This document shows positions 16,699 to 26,129 of a DNA stretch of 56,180 bases, piece by piece. The notes beneath the pieces were generated by a model. That model did no database searches, was not told the origin of the DNA, and saw only the letters and a program-made list of their open reading frames with translations. A program made the translations under genes and the position numbers. The first letter of the stretch is position 1. Every line of letters begins with the position of its first letter. Source of the DNA: Candidatus Sumerlaeaceae bacterium (GTDB lineage Bacteria; Sumerlaeota; Sumerlaeia; Sumerlaeales; Sumerlaeaceae); assembly GCA_026418615.1 (NCBI GenBank), contig JAOAAY010000020.1:1-56180 (forward strand), given 5' to 3'.

Positions 16699-18153
16699 GT
16701 GGGCAAGGTAACGGGTTTTCTCGAAATCAGGCGGCAAATGGTCAAGGGCCGCGACCCGGTCGAGCGCCTTGGTGACTATCGCCAAGTATACTCGGATCCG
16801 CCGGAAGATCTGGTGCGCCAGCAGGGCGCGCGGTGTATGGATTGTGGAATCCCTTTCTGCCACACCGGCTGCCCGCTGGGAAACATCATTCCGGACTGGA
16901 ACGATCTCGCGTATCGCAACCGTTGGCGCGAGGCGATCGACATTCTCCACGCCACGAATAATTTCCCCGAATTTACGGGGTGGGTTTGCCCCGCGCCTTG
17001 CGAGACGGCGTGCGTGCTTGGCATCAACGACGATCCCGTCACTATCAAGCAAATCGAACTGGCGGTGATTGACCATGCCTTCAAGGAAGGCTGGGTGAAA
17101 CCCGTACCCCCGAAAGCCCGCACGGGCCGAAAGGTGGCTATTGTCGGGTCAGGGCCGGCCGGTCTGGCTTGCGCGCAGCAACTCAATCGGGCGGGTCACA
17201 GTGTCACTGTTTTTGAACGGGCCGACCGCATCGGCGGTCTTCTGGTCTATGGAATTCCTGATTTCAAATTGGAAAAATGGATTGTTGACCGCCGTCTTGC
17301 CATCCTGGCCGAGGAAGGCATCGAGTTCCGGCCCAATGCCGGCGTGGGAGAAAGCATTCCGACCGCGGATCTCTTAAAGGCTTTCGATGCGGTCGTTCTC
17401 TGTTGCGGAGCGGGTCAGCCGCGCGACCTCGCGGTGCCGGGACGCGAGTTGGAGGGGATTGAGTTTGCCATGGACTTCCTCCCCCAGCAAAATCGGCGCG
17501 TATCCGGATTGCGGCGTTTGGAGAAGCGCGAAATCCACGCGGGCGGCAAACGCGTGGTGATTATCGGGGGGGGCGACACGGGCAGCGATTGCCTCGGCAC
17601 GGCACTGCGTCAGGGGTGCATCTCGGTGATGCAGTTCGAACTGCTCCCGCGGCCGCCCGATCAGCGCCCGGACTCCATGCCGTGGCCTACTTATCCGATG
17701 ATTCTCCGCACCTCCAGTTCCCACGAGGAGGGCGAGGCGACAGGCCGCCTGATTCGCGAGTGGAGCGTCAATACGACGGCCTTCTCCGGGTCTGGCGGGC
17801 GGGTGGAGAAACTGCATGCTGTGCGTTTGCAGTGGCAGGCCGGCGAGGGGGGCGGCCGCCCTCAAATGCGCCCAATTCCCGGCAGCGAGTTCACCATTGA
17901 TGTGGACTTGGTGTTGCTGGCCATGGGGTTTGTCGGCCCCGAGAAGGCCGGTCCGATCACCGATCTCGGACTGGAACTGGACGAGCGGGGCAATGTGAAA
18001 GCCGACGCTAACTACATGACGAGTGTCGAGGGTGTCTTTGCCGCCGGAGACATGCGTCGCGGGCAGAGCCTCGTCGTGTGGGCCATTCAGGAGGGCCGCA
18101 AGGCTGCGCGCGGAGTGGATACCTTTTTGATGGGCGGTACAATGCTGCCGTAA
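16699..18153 (+). CDS. gltD: Glutamate synthase small (beta) subunit
   Basis: The NADPH-oxidising, FAD- and iron-sulfur-containing subunit that feeds electrons to the large glutamate synthase subunit in ammonia assimilation. The N-terminal cysteines C46, C49, C54, C58 ([14 protein letters not shown]) and the CPAPCETAC set (C97, C101, C105) bind the 4Fe-4S clusters. FAD and NADPH loops are [17 protein letters not shown] and [16 protein letters not shown]. The C-terminal [19 protein letters not shown] segment is the family's FAD-contacting end. The length of 484 fits. The start is GTG 16699 with GGGAG upstream. gltB is not in the window, so the partner must lie elsewhere. A related electron-transfer subunit role cannot be excluded. 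Confidence 0.93.
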   Translation: MGKVTGFLEIRRQMVKGRDPVERLGDYRQVYSDPPEDLVRQQGARCMDCGIPFCHTGCPLGNIIPDWNDLAYRNRWREAIDILHATNNFPEFTGWVCPAPCETACVLGINDDPVTIKQIELAVIDHAFKEGWVKPVPPKARTGRKVAIVGSGPAGLACAQQLNRAGHSVTVFERADRIGGLLVYGIPDFKLEKWIVDRRLAILAEEGIEFRPNAGVGESIPTADLLKAFDAVVLCCGAGQPRDLAVPGRELEGIEFAMDFLPQQNRRVSGLRRLEKREIHAGGKRVVIIGGGDTGSDCLGTALRQGCISVMQFELLPRPPDQRPDSMPWPTYPMILRTSSSHEEGEATGRLIREWSVNTTAFSGSGGRVEKLHAVRLQWQAGEGGGRPQMRPIPGSEFTIDVDLVLLAMGFVGPEKAGPITDLGLELDERGNVKADANYMTSVEGVFAAGDMRRGQSLVVWAIQEGRKAARGVDTFLMGGTMLP

Positions 18154-18174
18154 CGGCCCGCACCTGACGCGCTG

Positions 18175-18795
18175 TCAATCTATTTCATCATCGTCCGACG
18201 CAGGTTTGGTCGCTTTGGCCAGGTCCTCCGGCGAGTCAATGTCGCGCAGGATATTGCCGTCACTCACCTCGATCGTCAGGGTGATGTCGGACAGGCGTTT
18301 GATCACATCGCGCGCCGTTTGCCCCGGTGCGGCTGAAATGAATTCATCGAAAGCGCCACGCGGGATCACGATGGGGTGCCCCGTTTGGCCGCCGTACGCG
18401 GGCAGGATAATCTTTGCCGGATGGGAGGTTGCCGCTGCGGCAACGGAGGCGAAAGTCGCCGGTTGAATGGCCGGCTGATCAACAAGGGCTACGAGCGCGC
18501 CCGAAGCATCGCCCGCAGCAGCGGCCTGAAGCCCCAGACGCAGGCTGTGAAGTTGCCCGCGGGCTGGTTCGCTGTTCAGAACCAGTTCGCCGTCGGGGAA
18601 ATTATGGACCTGTGCTTCAAGCGATGATTTGAGACCGGTGTTGATGACCATGTGGACGGGTTTGACGCCTGCGTCCACGAGGCGTCGGTAAACCTCCAGC
18701 AGGAAGAAAGACGATCCGCACGGCATGAGTGCTTTGGGAAAACCCATGCGGCTCGATATGCCTCCTGCGAGGATGACGCCGTGCAAACCTGCCAT
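18175..18795 (-). CDS. MobA/MocA-like nucleotidyltransferase
   Basis: A 206-residue NTP-transferase. The nucleotide-binding start GVILAGGISSRMGFPKAL is the LAGGxSxRMGxxK signature. ALVALVDQPAIQP carries the metal-binding aspartate, and the GGQTGHPIVIPR segment resembles MocA, the molybdenum-cofactor cytidylyltransferase family. Other members of this fold transfer CTP or GTP to other substrates, so the exact reaction is uncertain. ATG 18795 is chosen because GGGAGG lies six bases upstream. No other molybdenum genes are nearby. The gene is convergent with gltD, 21 bases apart. Confidence 0.82.
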   Translation of the reverse strand: MAGLHGVILAGGISSRMGFPKALMPCGSSFFLLEVYRRLVDAGVKPVHMVINTGLKSSLEAQVHNFPDGELVLNSEPARGQLHSLRLGLQAAAAGDASGALVALVDQPAIQPATFASVAAAATSHPAKIILPAYGGQTGHPIVIPRGAFDEFISAAPGQTARDVIKRLSDITLTIEVSDGNILRDIDSPEDLAKATKPASDDDEID

Positions 18796-18933
18796 TTGTG
18801 CCTCCCTCTCTGACAAGACAACTGCCCCATGCGTACACACGCAAGTGCGACACGCAAGTGCAGTCCGCCGCGATATGTCGCAGCGGGCCATGAACTGCTG
18901 TGCGAGGCCGGTGTAGTCGAATCTGAACCGTTT

Positions 18934-19019
18934 GCCGGGGTGGCGAAAATGGCAGACGCAGGGGACTTAAAATCCCCCGGAGGGAAACCTCTGTACGGGT
19001 TCGATTCCCGTCCCCGGCA
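18934..19019 (+). tRNA. tRNA-Leu (anticodon TAA)
   Basis: The acceptor arms GCCGGGG (18934-18940) and CCCCGGC (19012-19018) pair fully, followed by discriminator A. The anticodon stem GGGGA/TCCCC encloses CTTAAAA with anticodon TAA at 18968-18970. A long variable arm (CGGAGGGAAACCTCTG) marks the leucine class, and the T arm is CGGG-TTCGATT-CCCG. CCA is not encoded. It reads leucine codon TTA. Confidence 0.95.
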
Positions 19020-19413
19020 TTACGCGGACATGGCAAGTTCAGGCGGTAACCCGGATATTGCAAGCCCGATGGCAAACGGTAATGTGGCCGGCGTCTCGCC
19101 GCCGGATGAAACGGAAAGGAGCACCCGACTTTTGACTGACATGCTATTCCCCAAGTCGTAAAGTTGTCGCTCCGACCCGGTATGGGTTGTCTCCCTCGCG
19201 AACCGGTCAGAGAGCCAAACCAGTCATTAGGATGAACATGTTGTAAGACGCACAATGGGCACGGGTACGGTCACCACTTTCTCGTTTTCAGCGCGGCGCG
19301 TTGCCTGCGCAGCCCATCCTGAATTCCGGATTCACCATGGGCTGCAGACCAGCCATCTTGCCGTTTGCGAGTGCGAAGGGCAAAGCGTAGGCCGCGGTCA
19401 CAGGTGTTGAGTC
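19020..19413. other. Intergenic stretch with no supported gene
   Basis: A 43-codon ORF (19030-19161) follows the tRNA but has no ribosome-binding site and low-complexity residues; I do not call it. CCGGCGTCTCGCCGCCGG near 19089 can form a short hairpin but has no T run after it. I see nothing else. Confidence 0.5.
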
Positions 19414-20292
19414 TTGGCATTTGCGGGGTTGCAACCAGTTCGCTGGATTCGCAGGCTGTTGGCAATGACAGCAGCGATTGCCATTGGAACCCTTGCCAGC
19501 CTTGCACTGATCCTGTTTTTCATTCAGCGCAGCATGATCTACATGCCGCGCGTTTACGAGCCGTCATACGCACGCGGGTTGCCGGCAGGAACCCGCGAAG
19601 TCGAGTACCTGACGAGCGACGGACGACAGGTGGCCTTCTACATACCGCCTCGCACGGCCGGGCCGGGCACGGCGCAGTTGTGGGTGGTGTTTTCCGGCAA
19701 TGCCTCGGTGGCTTTGGACTGGCTGGATTTCGTGGAGGAATTTCCTTCGACCAGCACGGCTTTTCTGTTGGTGGATTACCCGGGTTACGGTCGTTGCGAG
19801 GGGCGACCCTCCGCGCGAGGGATTCGCGAAAATCTGCTTTCCGTCATGAAGGCTCTGGAAGCATTGCCGGACGGTCCCGGCGCGGATCTCCGGGAACGAG
19901 TCGGCGTCTTGGGTTATTCGATCGGGGCTTCCGCGGCGCTCGAGTTTGCCAAGGCGCACCCCGTGCGGACGGTGATCCTGATCGCACCGTACACCAGTTT
20001 GCTGGACATGGCCCGGCGCACCGTGGGCTGGCCTCTTTGTCATTTGCTTCTCGACCGCTTTGATAATGTAGCCCGGATGATGGAGTTGGCGGTCTCGGCC
20101 ACGCAGCCGGAGGTCCATATATTTCATGGCACGGCAGATCAGGTGGTGCCCTTCGCCATGGGGCGTCAGGTCGCAGCGGCGGGGGCGCCGGGGAGAACCT
20201 TCTTCCACGAAGTCCCCGGGGGCGACCACGACACGGCCTTTCACCTCGCGAAAGCCACGATCGTCGGTATCATGACCGCCTTGGGCCCCTGA
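19414..20292 (+). CDS. Membrane-anchored alpha/beta hydrolase
   Basis: An N-terminal hydrophobic anchor (AMTAAIAIGTLASLALILFF) is followed by an alpha/beta hydrolase of the ABHD13/BEM46-like group. Landmarks are the strand-plus-oxyanion region VVFSGNASV, the VDYPGYGRCEG turn, the nucleophile elbow LGYSIGASAAL, the aspartate in FHGTADQVVPF and the histidine in PGGDHDTAF. That completes a Ser-Asp-His triad. The natural ester or peptide substrate is unknown. The start is TTG 19414; ATG 19465 (residue 18) would also retain the anchor. Confidence 0.85.
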   Translation: MAFAGLQPVRWIRRLLAMTAAIAIGTLASLALILFFIQRSMIYMPRVYEPSYARGLPAGTREVEYLTSDGRQVAFYIPPRTAGPGTAQLWVVFSGNASVALDWLDFVEEFPSTSTAFLLVDYPGYGRCEGRPSARGIRENLLSVMKALEALPDGPGADLRERVGVLGYSIGASAALEFAKAHPVRTVILIAPYTSLLDMARRTVGWPLCHLLLDRFDNVARMMELAVSATQPEVHIFHGTADQVVPFAMGRQVAAAGAPGRTFFHEVPGGDHDTAFHLAKATIVGIMTALGP

Positions 20293-20327
20293 AGCCGTGT
20301 CGAAGGGCCTTGTAGGGTGGCCTTGAA

Positions 20328-21449
20328 ATGCTAACGCTGGGACGCTCCATAGCCCCGGGCACCCGGATCCTCGCAGCCATGAGTGGCGGCGTGGACAGCG
20401 CGCTTGCGGCGGTTCTCTTGAAGCGCGCCGGGTACGAGGTGGTGGGCATCAACATGCGAACCTACCACCCCAACGAACGGGACCTGAAATCGGGCCGGAA
20501 GTTTCAGAGTTGCTGCTCTCCCGATGATGCGGCCGACGCTCGCGCAGTGGCCGCAGACAAGGATTTTCCTTTCTATGTGCTGGATCTGGAGCGCGAATTT
20601 CACGAGGCCGTAGTCAAGCCTTTCATTGCCGAATATCTGGCGGGGCGCACCCCGAATCCGTGCGTGTTATGTAACAACCATCTGAAACTTGGCGTGCTGC
20701 TCGACAAAGCGGCGCTGTGGGGATGCGATTATGTGGCCACGGGGCATTACGCGGTTGTCGCGGAGAACCCGGGGACTGGCCGTTTTGAACTGCGCCGCGC
20801 CAAAGACCGGGGCAAGGATCAAACCTATTATCTGTTCGGCCTGACTCAGGATCAGTTGCGGCGCTTCGTTTGCCCGCTTGGCGGGATGCGCAAAAGCGAG
20901 GTGCGGGCGCTCGCCCGCGAATACGGGCTTGCCGTGCATGACAAACCGGATTCCATGGAAATCTGTTTTGTGCCACAGAATGATTACCGCTCGTTTCTGC
21001 GTGAGCGACTCGGGGAGAACGCGATTCAATCCGGCGACATTGTGACCGCCGACGGCCGGGTGATTGGACGGCATGAAGGGGTTGCGTTTTACACGGTCGG
21101 CCAGCGGCGCGGCCTCGGTGTGACGGGCACGCAGCCTCTGTATGTCATTGATCTCATGCCAGAGGAAAACCTTGTTGTAGTCGGCCCGCATGATCAGACC
21201 TTTGCCCGCGGCCTGATTTTCAGCCGTGCCAACTGGGTGGCAATTTCGGAGCCTACGGAACCGGTCGCGGCGGACATCCAGATCCGCTATCGCAGTGTGC
21301 CCGTTCCGGCAACCATCCGGCCGCTGGGTGACGGCCGGTTCGAGGCTCTATTTGACACGCCCATGCGGGCTGTCACGCCCGGACAGGCCGCCGTGATCTA
21401 TCGTGGGGACAGCGTGCTTGGTGGTGGCTGGATCGAATCGAGGGTTTGA
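20328..21449 (+). CDS. mnmA: tRNA-specific 2-thiouridylase
   Basis: MnmA adds sulfur to U34 of tRNA for Glu, Gln and Lys. The PP-loop ATP site ILAAMSGGVDSALAAVLL is present. The sulfur-carrying cysteines are C112 (TPNPCVLCNNHLK) and C213 (DSMEICFVPQNDY). The family strings ATGHYAVV, KDQTYYLFGL and FYTVGQRRGLGV are all seen, and the C-terminal beta-barrel ends with AVTPGQAAVIY. The length of 373 is typical. It is preceded by the hydrolase after 35 bases and followed by the ABC gene after 32, so all may share one transcript. Confidence 0.96.
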   Translation: MLTLGRSIAPGTRILAAMSGGVDSALAAVLLKRAGYEVVGINMRTYHPNERDLKSGRKFQSCCSPDDAADARAVAADKDFPFYVLDLEREFHEAVVKPFIAEYLAGRTPNPCVLCNNHLKLGVLLDKAALWGCDYVATGHYAVVAENPGTGRFELRRAKDRGKDQTYYLFGLTQDQLRRFVCPLGGMRKSEVRALAREYGLAVHDKPDSMEICFVPQNDYRSFLRERLGENAIQSGDIVTADGRVIGRHEGVAFYTVGQRRGLGVTGTQPLYVIDLMPEENLVVVGPHDQTFARGLIFSRANWVAISEPTEPVAADIQIRYRSVPVPATIRPLGDGRFEALFDTPMRAVTPGQAAVIYRGDSVLGGGWIESRV

Positions 21450-21481
21450 CGAGGCCATGGTGCTGGCCAAGGTTCAATGCC

Positions 21482-22291
21482 ATGTCGCATGATCACACGA
21501 TACATGAAGATCCGGGCGCTTGCGCTGGCGTGTCGGCCGTTGTCTCGATGCGCCATGTCACCTTTTGTCGAGGGTCCACCGTTATCTTGGAGGATGTCTC
21601 GTTCTGTGTGCATGAGGGAGCGTTTGTCGGGCTGATTGGGCCTAATGGCGGCGGCAAGACAACGCTTCTTCGGTTAGTGATTGGCAGCCTGCCCCTGCAA
21701 ACGGGCGAGATCGAGGTCTTTCAGACGCCCGTGCAGCGGTTGGGGCGTCTGCGAACGAAAATCGGTTACCTGCCTCAGCGGACGGCCATGGACATCGAGT
21801 TTCCGGCCACGGCTTTGGATGTGGTTCTCATGGGAGCAGCCGCGCGTGTCGGTCTGCTTCGAAGGATCCCTTCCTCCATGCACGACCGCGCCCGGCAATT
21901 GCTCAGCCGTGTCGGCGTCGGTGCCCTTGCGGACCGGCCCATAGGACGCATGTCGGGCGGCCAGCAACAGCGCGTCTTCATTGCGCGGGCGCTGATGTCG
22001 GAACCCAAGTTGCTGCTTTTGGACGAACCTACGGCGGGTCTCGACTCGACAGGCCAGCAGCAGTTTCTTCATTTCCTGCGTGAGTTGCAGCAAGAATTCC
22101 AGTTGACCGTGCTCATGGTGTCGCACGATGTCGGTCAATTGGCCCACTACTCAGATCAGATCGCCTGCATCAACCGTCGGGTCCACTGGCACGATCAATC
22201 GTCGCTGCTTAATGAAGAGATCATCCGGGGGGTGTACGCGTGCGAACTCGACGCCTACCATGAGCGCATCAGGGAGTTGAGCCAATCATGA
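21482..22291 (+). CDS. Znu/Mnt-type ABC transporter ATP-binding protein
   Basis: A complete ABC ATPase: Walker A GLIGPNGGGKTTLLRL, Q-loop YLPQR, signature RMSGGQQQR, Walker B LLLLDEPTAGLDS and H-loop VSHD. The IGYLPQRTAMDIEFPATALD stretch is typical of the zinc/manganese (ZnuC/MntB) subfamily. No permease or solute-binding gene is next to it. The last four bases of the ORF overlap the start of the following gene (ATGA, 22288-22291), so the two are translationally coupled. The start is ATG 21482, after an upstream in-frame stretch without family similarity. Confidence 0.88.
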   Translation: MSHDHTIHEDPGACAGVSAVVSMRHVTFCRGSTVILEDVSFCVHEGAFVGLIGPNGGGKTTLLRLVIGSLPLQTGEIEVFQTPVQRLGRLRTKIGYLPQRTAMDIEFPATALDVVLMGAAARVGLLRRIPSSMHDRARQLLSRVGVGALADRPIGRMSGGQQQRVFIARALMSEPKLLLLDEPTAGLDSTGQQQFLHFLRELQQEFQLTVLMVSHDVGQLAHYSDQIACINRRVHWHDQSSLLNEEIIRGVYACELDAYHERIRELSQS

Positions 22292-23520
22292 CACGATTTC
22301 TGAAAGCAGTGGGTGTTGTGTTGGTGTCGTTTGCAGCGTCCGGTGCTGTCGCTGTTCTGCCCGAGGAGGGATTGAAGCGCGCTCAGAAGGCCGAGCAATT
22401 GCTGCGGGCTGAGCAAGTGGACGAGGCGGTCAAAGTTCTTGAGGCATTGACTAAGGATTATCCGAAAGAAGCGGCGGTTTTTCTGCGGCTGGCCCAAGTG
22501 TTTGACATCAGCGGCAAGGCGGGGCCCGCCCTGCATTGCTACCGGCGCTATGTCGAGTTAGCCGGTCCCAAGGCCCTTGAGGAGGCAAGGCTGCGCGTGC
22601 AGACACTGGAACTCGTGGCTTCTGCGCGCGAAGATGCCGCGGCTTATGCCAAGTCGCGCCGCGAGGCCACGAGGGCGGTGGCGACCCCCGTGCCGGTTGT
22701 CAACGAATCGGTGGAAATTCTCAGGCCAGACGGCTCGACGGCGCCGTTGACCCCTGAATCCTTGCCGCAAGTTCTCGCAGAGCATGTCAGCAGCGTCTCC
22801 ACGCGTTCAGCAGACGGTTTGGCGGCTCCCGTGTTTCCGGGCGATGTGCCGCCAGTGGGGGACAGGCGGCCCGTAACCCAGGAGGCCGAACCGGTGGCGG
22901 CGCTGGAAAACCGGGACCCGCGCCCAACAGAAACAGCACCAGCGACAGGGACTCCGAAGCGGGCAGTCGCCTCGCCCGTCTCGCAACCTGCCGCGCCGTT
23001 GCCTCCGCCTCCAACTCCTCAGGAGCAACCCACGCGTTCCGACAAAAGCCCGATCCGGATTGCCGTTGAAAACCCCGCGTGGCCCTCGAATCCAAGGACG
23101 GATCTGCCTCCACGACCGGCTGTCTCCAACGATGCGATGCGTGCGCGAACCCCAAAGCGGCAGACTGTTTCGGCAACCGCACATCAGCCAACGGATGCCC
23201 GCACGGCCCGGTTTGTGGAGCGGTTATTCCGCGAGTCTCAAACGGATGGGCAGGCGGCGAAACTTGAGGTGGTGAACCGTTTTCAGATGACCGTAATAAC
23301 TTTTGGCGCGATTCCGTTGGGGCGGGGTGAGCCGGTCAATATCATTTTGAGCACGGGGGAGCGCCGCAGTGTCACTCTTTCGCCGGGCCTGTACGAGGTC
23401 ATGCTGACCGTAACGACTACGACTTATCCGCCGACAACCCTTGCTGACCGCCGGTTTGAGTTTGAATTCCGGGAAGGTACCCGGTACTCGGCCACCTTGA
23501 CAACAGAGTTGTTTGAATAG
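22288..23520 (+). CDS. Secreted TPR protein with proline-rich linker
   Basis: A signal peptide (MTRFLKAVGVVLVSFAASGA) leads to TPR-type helices at residues 30-110 (AEQLLRAEQVDEAVKVLEAL, AAVFLRLAQVFDISGKAGPA). Residues 130-310 are low complexity and rich in Pro, Ala and Thr. The last 95 residues (RFVERLFRESQTDGQAAKLE ... SATLTTELFE) look like a small beta domain. No family is recognised. Coupling to the ABC ATPase by a four-base overlap suggests a shared envelope role, perhaps as an adaptor, but this is inference. Confidence 0.75.
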   Translation: MTRFLKAVGVVLVSFAASGAVAVLPEEGLKRAQKAEQLLRAEQVDEAVKVLEALTKDYPKEAAVFLRLAQVFDISGKAGPALHCYRRYVELAGPKALEEARLRVQTLELVASAREDAAAYAKSRREATRAVATPVPVVNESVEILRPDGSTAPLTPESLPQVLAEHVSSVSTRSADGLAAPVFPGDVPPVGDRRPVTQEAEPVAALENRDPRPTETAPATGTPKRAVASPVSQPAAPLPPPPTPQEQPTRSDKSPIRIAVENPAWPSNPRTDLPPRPAVSNDAMRARTPKRQTVSATAHQPTDARTARFVERLFRESQTDGQAAKLEVVNRFQMTVITFGAIPLGRGEPVNIILSTGERRSVTLSPGLYEVMLTVTTTTYPPTTLADRRFEFEFREGTRYSATLTTELFE

Positions 23521-23586
23521 CGCCGGCCGGCCTCTGCCGGTCGAACCGGTACCTCCATCTTCCCGATATGGAAAGGGAAAACCTTG

Positions 23587-26103
23587 ATGATTCGCAGACT
23601 GGTCTGTCGGGTTGCTGTTCTCGGAATGATTGTGTCGCTGTCTTGCGGCCATGCCTTGGGACAGCCTTCGGCCGAACGGCCGCTCAACCCGGACTCGTGG
23701 CTGGGGCTCAATGCCATCGGTTTTTTCCATCGGCCTGATGCACACGAGGACCTGCAGCGGCGTTTCGCACTGCTGAAAGAACTTGGCGTAAAGTGGGAGA
23801 GAACGGATTTCTGGTGGAATGTGGTAGAGCCTGAGGAGGGCAAGTGGGATTTCTCGACGGCCGACCGCGGCGTGGCGATGCTGCGCGAGAATGGTGTCCA
23901 GATGTTTCCCATCCTCTGTTACGGGGCCGGTTGGCGCAACACTGAGGGACCATCCACCGAGGAAGAGCGCGAGGAATGGGGGCGCTATGTGGAAACGGTT
24001 GTGCAGCGGTACAAGGGCCATGCGCAGTACTGGGAAGTCTGGAACGAACCAAACATTTTACCGTTCTGGCGGCCCGTGCCGGATCCGGCTGCCTATGCCG
24101 CGCTACTCAAGGTCACGGCTGAGCGCGCCCGCAAGGCGAACCCCCAGGTGCGACTCGTGGCATTTACGACAGCGGGCTTTGACCTGCCGTTCATCGAGCG
24201 TGTCCTGCAATTGGCCGGCACGGATTGCTTTGACGCCGTGTCGTACCATTTCTACCGGGCAAAAAATCCCGAGGAACTCACCGTAGAAGAGGTGGACAAA
24301 TTCCGCCTTGTCCTGGAGCGCTTCGGGAAAAGATGTCCGATCTGGGTCACCGAAATGGGAGTGACCACGGACTTTGCGGAAGGCGTGAGCGAGGAACTGC
24401 AGGGTGTGAACCTTGTCCGCCAGATCCTCCTGCTGGCAGGGGCCGGAGTCGAGCGGGTGTTCCCGTTCACACTGCGCGACAACCCAAGCGATCCGGGGGG
24501 GGAATGGGGGACAAAACTCGGCCTTGTCACCCTGACCGATGATTGGCGCCGCAAGCCGGGGTTTTTCGCGTTTCAAACGCTGGTACGGGAACTGGGCGCT
24601 TACGAGTTGGCCGGCGAGGTTTGGGCAGGCGACGACATGAAAGCCTTTTTGTTCCGTCCGCGTACCAGTGCCACCACGGAAACCGTTGCCAAACTGGCCA
24701 TTTGGTCGTTGCGTGACATGCGGGATTTCCGCTTCCGGGTGGCTCCGGACGCTACCACACAGTCGTCCGAATTGTCTCATTACGCGATCCTGTCGGGCGA
24801 GAAGCGGCCGGTGGAGTACCGCGGAACAGAGGCTCGGGTCGCCGTTGGACCGTCGCCAGTTATCATACCGGTCAAAAGCGACCTGCTTGACCAAAACGCG
24901 CGAACAGGGTGGGTGCGCAACCCCATCCTGATGGCTCCCGGACGGCCGGAACAGACAACTTTTACGGTGGCACTTGAGGGTGTTAGTCCCTCGGACATTC
25001 GGATCTCCGGCCCGCCGAATTGGACCATCCAGCGCGACGCAAATGGTGGGGTGGCGCTGACAGCCCCGCCGGGCACGCGCGAGGGCATGTATTCCGTCCG
25101 TGCCGAGGTGGCGCACATGGGCGGTGTCATTGCCAAAGACTTGCGTGTATGGGTTCGCCCCGGCGTTGAAGCGTCATTCCGCCCGTTTTTCACCACTGGC
25201 TCGCTCGAACTGCCGACCTCCATCACGCTGGCCAGTCGTGCGCCGGGGGGCGCGCTGCGTTTTGGATTCCGCAGTACGCCGCGGTTGCGCGGGGTGGCGA
25301 TTCCGGGCGGAGATTTCGACCCGGGCAATCCCGAAACACCATGGTACGCGGAGAGCAGTGCGACGCTCAGCCGTGCCGCCTTGACCTCACTTCGCGAAGG
25401 GGCGACCATTTCTTTTGTGACCGAGGAAACGGAGCCCGACGGCCGCCGTGTCCGCACGGCCACGCCGGTTTTTCGTGTCGCGGTCACGCCTTTGGCCGAC
25501 AGGGCTCCCGATGTGGACGGAGACTTGCGCGAATATCGGCGTGTTCCGCGTATCACGGTCGGCGATGACAGTCAGATCATCCGGCGCCGTGGCGACGGCC
25601 GCCTTGATGCGTCGGCGCGTATAGCCGCCCTGTGGACTGACAAGGGGCTTTATGTTGCGGCGGATATCACCGATGATGTGCCCATGAAAAACCGTTTTGG
25701 GGCCGGCGGCGATGTGTATAAGGGCGACTCGCTCGAAATCTATGTGGGACCGGGCGGTTACACCGGCCAGGTGTATGCCAAACCTGAGACGGGGGCTTGG
25801 CACTTTGCGCTTTCTCCCGGCGCCGACGGCACCAACCCCGTTGTGAGCGACTTTGGTTCCGAGGTCAAGGACAGCCGGATCGCCGTCAAACCGCGGCGCG
25901 GAGGCTACACACTGGAGGCGTTCATTCCCAACACGGCATTCGGCGGGTATGTGCCGTCGGCCGGCGACCTGATTGCTTGGGATGTGCAGTTGAATGACTG
26001 CGATTCGTACGACCCGGATGCCGGATCCACCAGTTACATGTGGAATGGCGATGATATGAATTGGCTCAAGGCCGCCAAATGGGGCATGGCCGTTATCCGG
26101 TGA
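23587..26103 (+). CDS. Secreted GH39-like glycoside hydrolase with CBM9-like C-terminus
   Basis: An 838-residue protein with a signal peptide (RRLVCRVAVLGMIVSLSCGH) and a clan GH-A barrel. The acid/base glutamate is E154 in YWEVWNEPN, the nucleophile E256 in IWVTEMGVTTD, and GVKWERTDFWW is a typical early strand. GH39 or a neighbouring GH5-like family is likely. Linker beta domains follow. The last 190 residues (ALWTDKGLYVAADITDD, GDSLEIYVGP, YTLEAFIPNTAFG, AWDVQLNDCD) match carbohydrate-binding module 9-like domains. ATG 23587 is preceded by an adjacent TTG. It heads three closely spaced secreted-protein genes, so it is probably part of a polysaccharide-degrading unit; the substrate cannot be read. 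Confidence 0.88.
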   Translation: MIRRLVCRVAVLGMIVSLSCGHALGQPSAERPLNPDSWLGLNAIGFFHRPDAHEDLQRRFALLKELGVKWERTDFWWNVVEPEEGKWDFSTADRGVAMLRENGVQMFPILCYGAGWRNTEGPSTEEEREEWGRYVETVVQRYKGHAQYWEVWNEPNILPFWRPVPDPAAYAALLKVTAERARKANPQVRLVAFTTAGFDLPFIERVLQLAGTDCFDAVSYHFYRAKNPEELTVEEVDKFRLVLERFGKRCPIWVTEMGVTTDFAEGVSEELQGVNLVRQILLLAGAGVERVFPFTLRDNPSDPGGEWGTKLGLVTLTDDWRRKPGFFAFQTLVRELGAYELAGEVWAGDDMKAFLFRPRTSATTETVAKLAIWSLRDMRDFRFRVAPDATTQSSELSHYAILSGEKRPVEYRGTEARVAVGPSPVIIPVKSDLLDQNARTGWVRNPILMAPGRPEQTTFTVALEGVSPSDIRISGPPNWTIQRDANGGVALTAPPGTREGMYSVRAEVAHMGGVIAKDLRVWVRPGVEASFRPFFTTGSLELPTSITLASRAPGGALRFGFRSTPRLRGVAIPGGDFDPGNPETPWYAESSATLSRAALTSLREGATISFVTEETEPDGRRVRTATPVFRVAVTPLADRAPDVDGDLREYRRVPRITVGDDSQIIRRRGDGRLDASARIAALWTDKGLYVAADITDDVPMKNRFGAGGDVYKGDSLEIYVGPGGYTGQVYAKPETGAWHFALSPGADGTNPVVSDFGSEVKDSRIAVKPRRGGYTLEAFIPNTAFGGYVPSAGDLIAWDVQLNDCDSYDPDAGSTSYMWNGDDMNWLKAAKWGMAVIR

Positions 26104-26129
26104 GATTGGAACATCAAGGAGAGTGAATC

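Noticed and set aside
19030..19161. 43-codon ORF downstream of tRNA-Leu
   Set aside because: No ribosome-binding site, Ser/Pro/Asn-rich composition and no similarity I can recognise.
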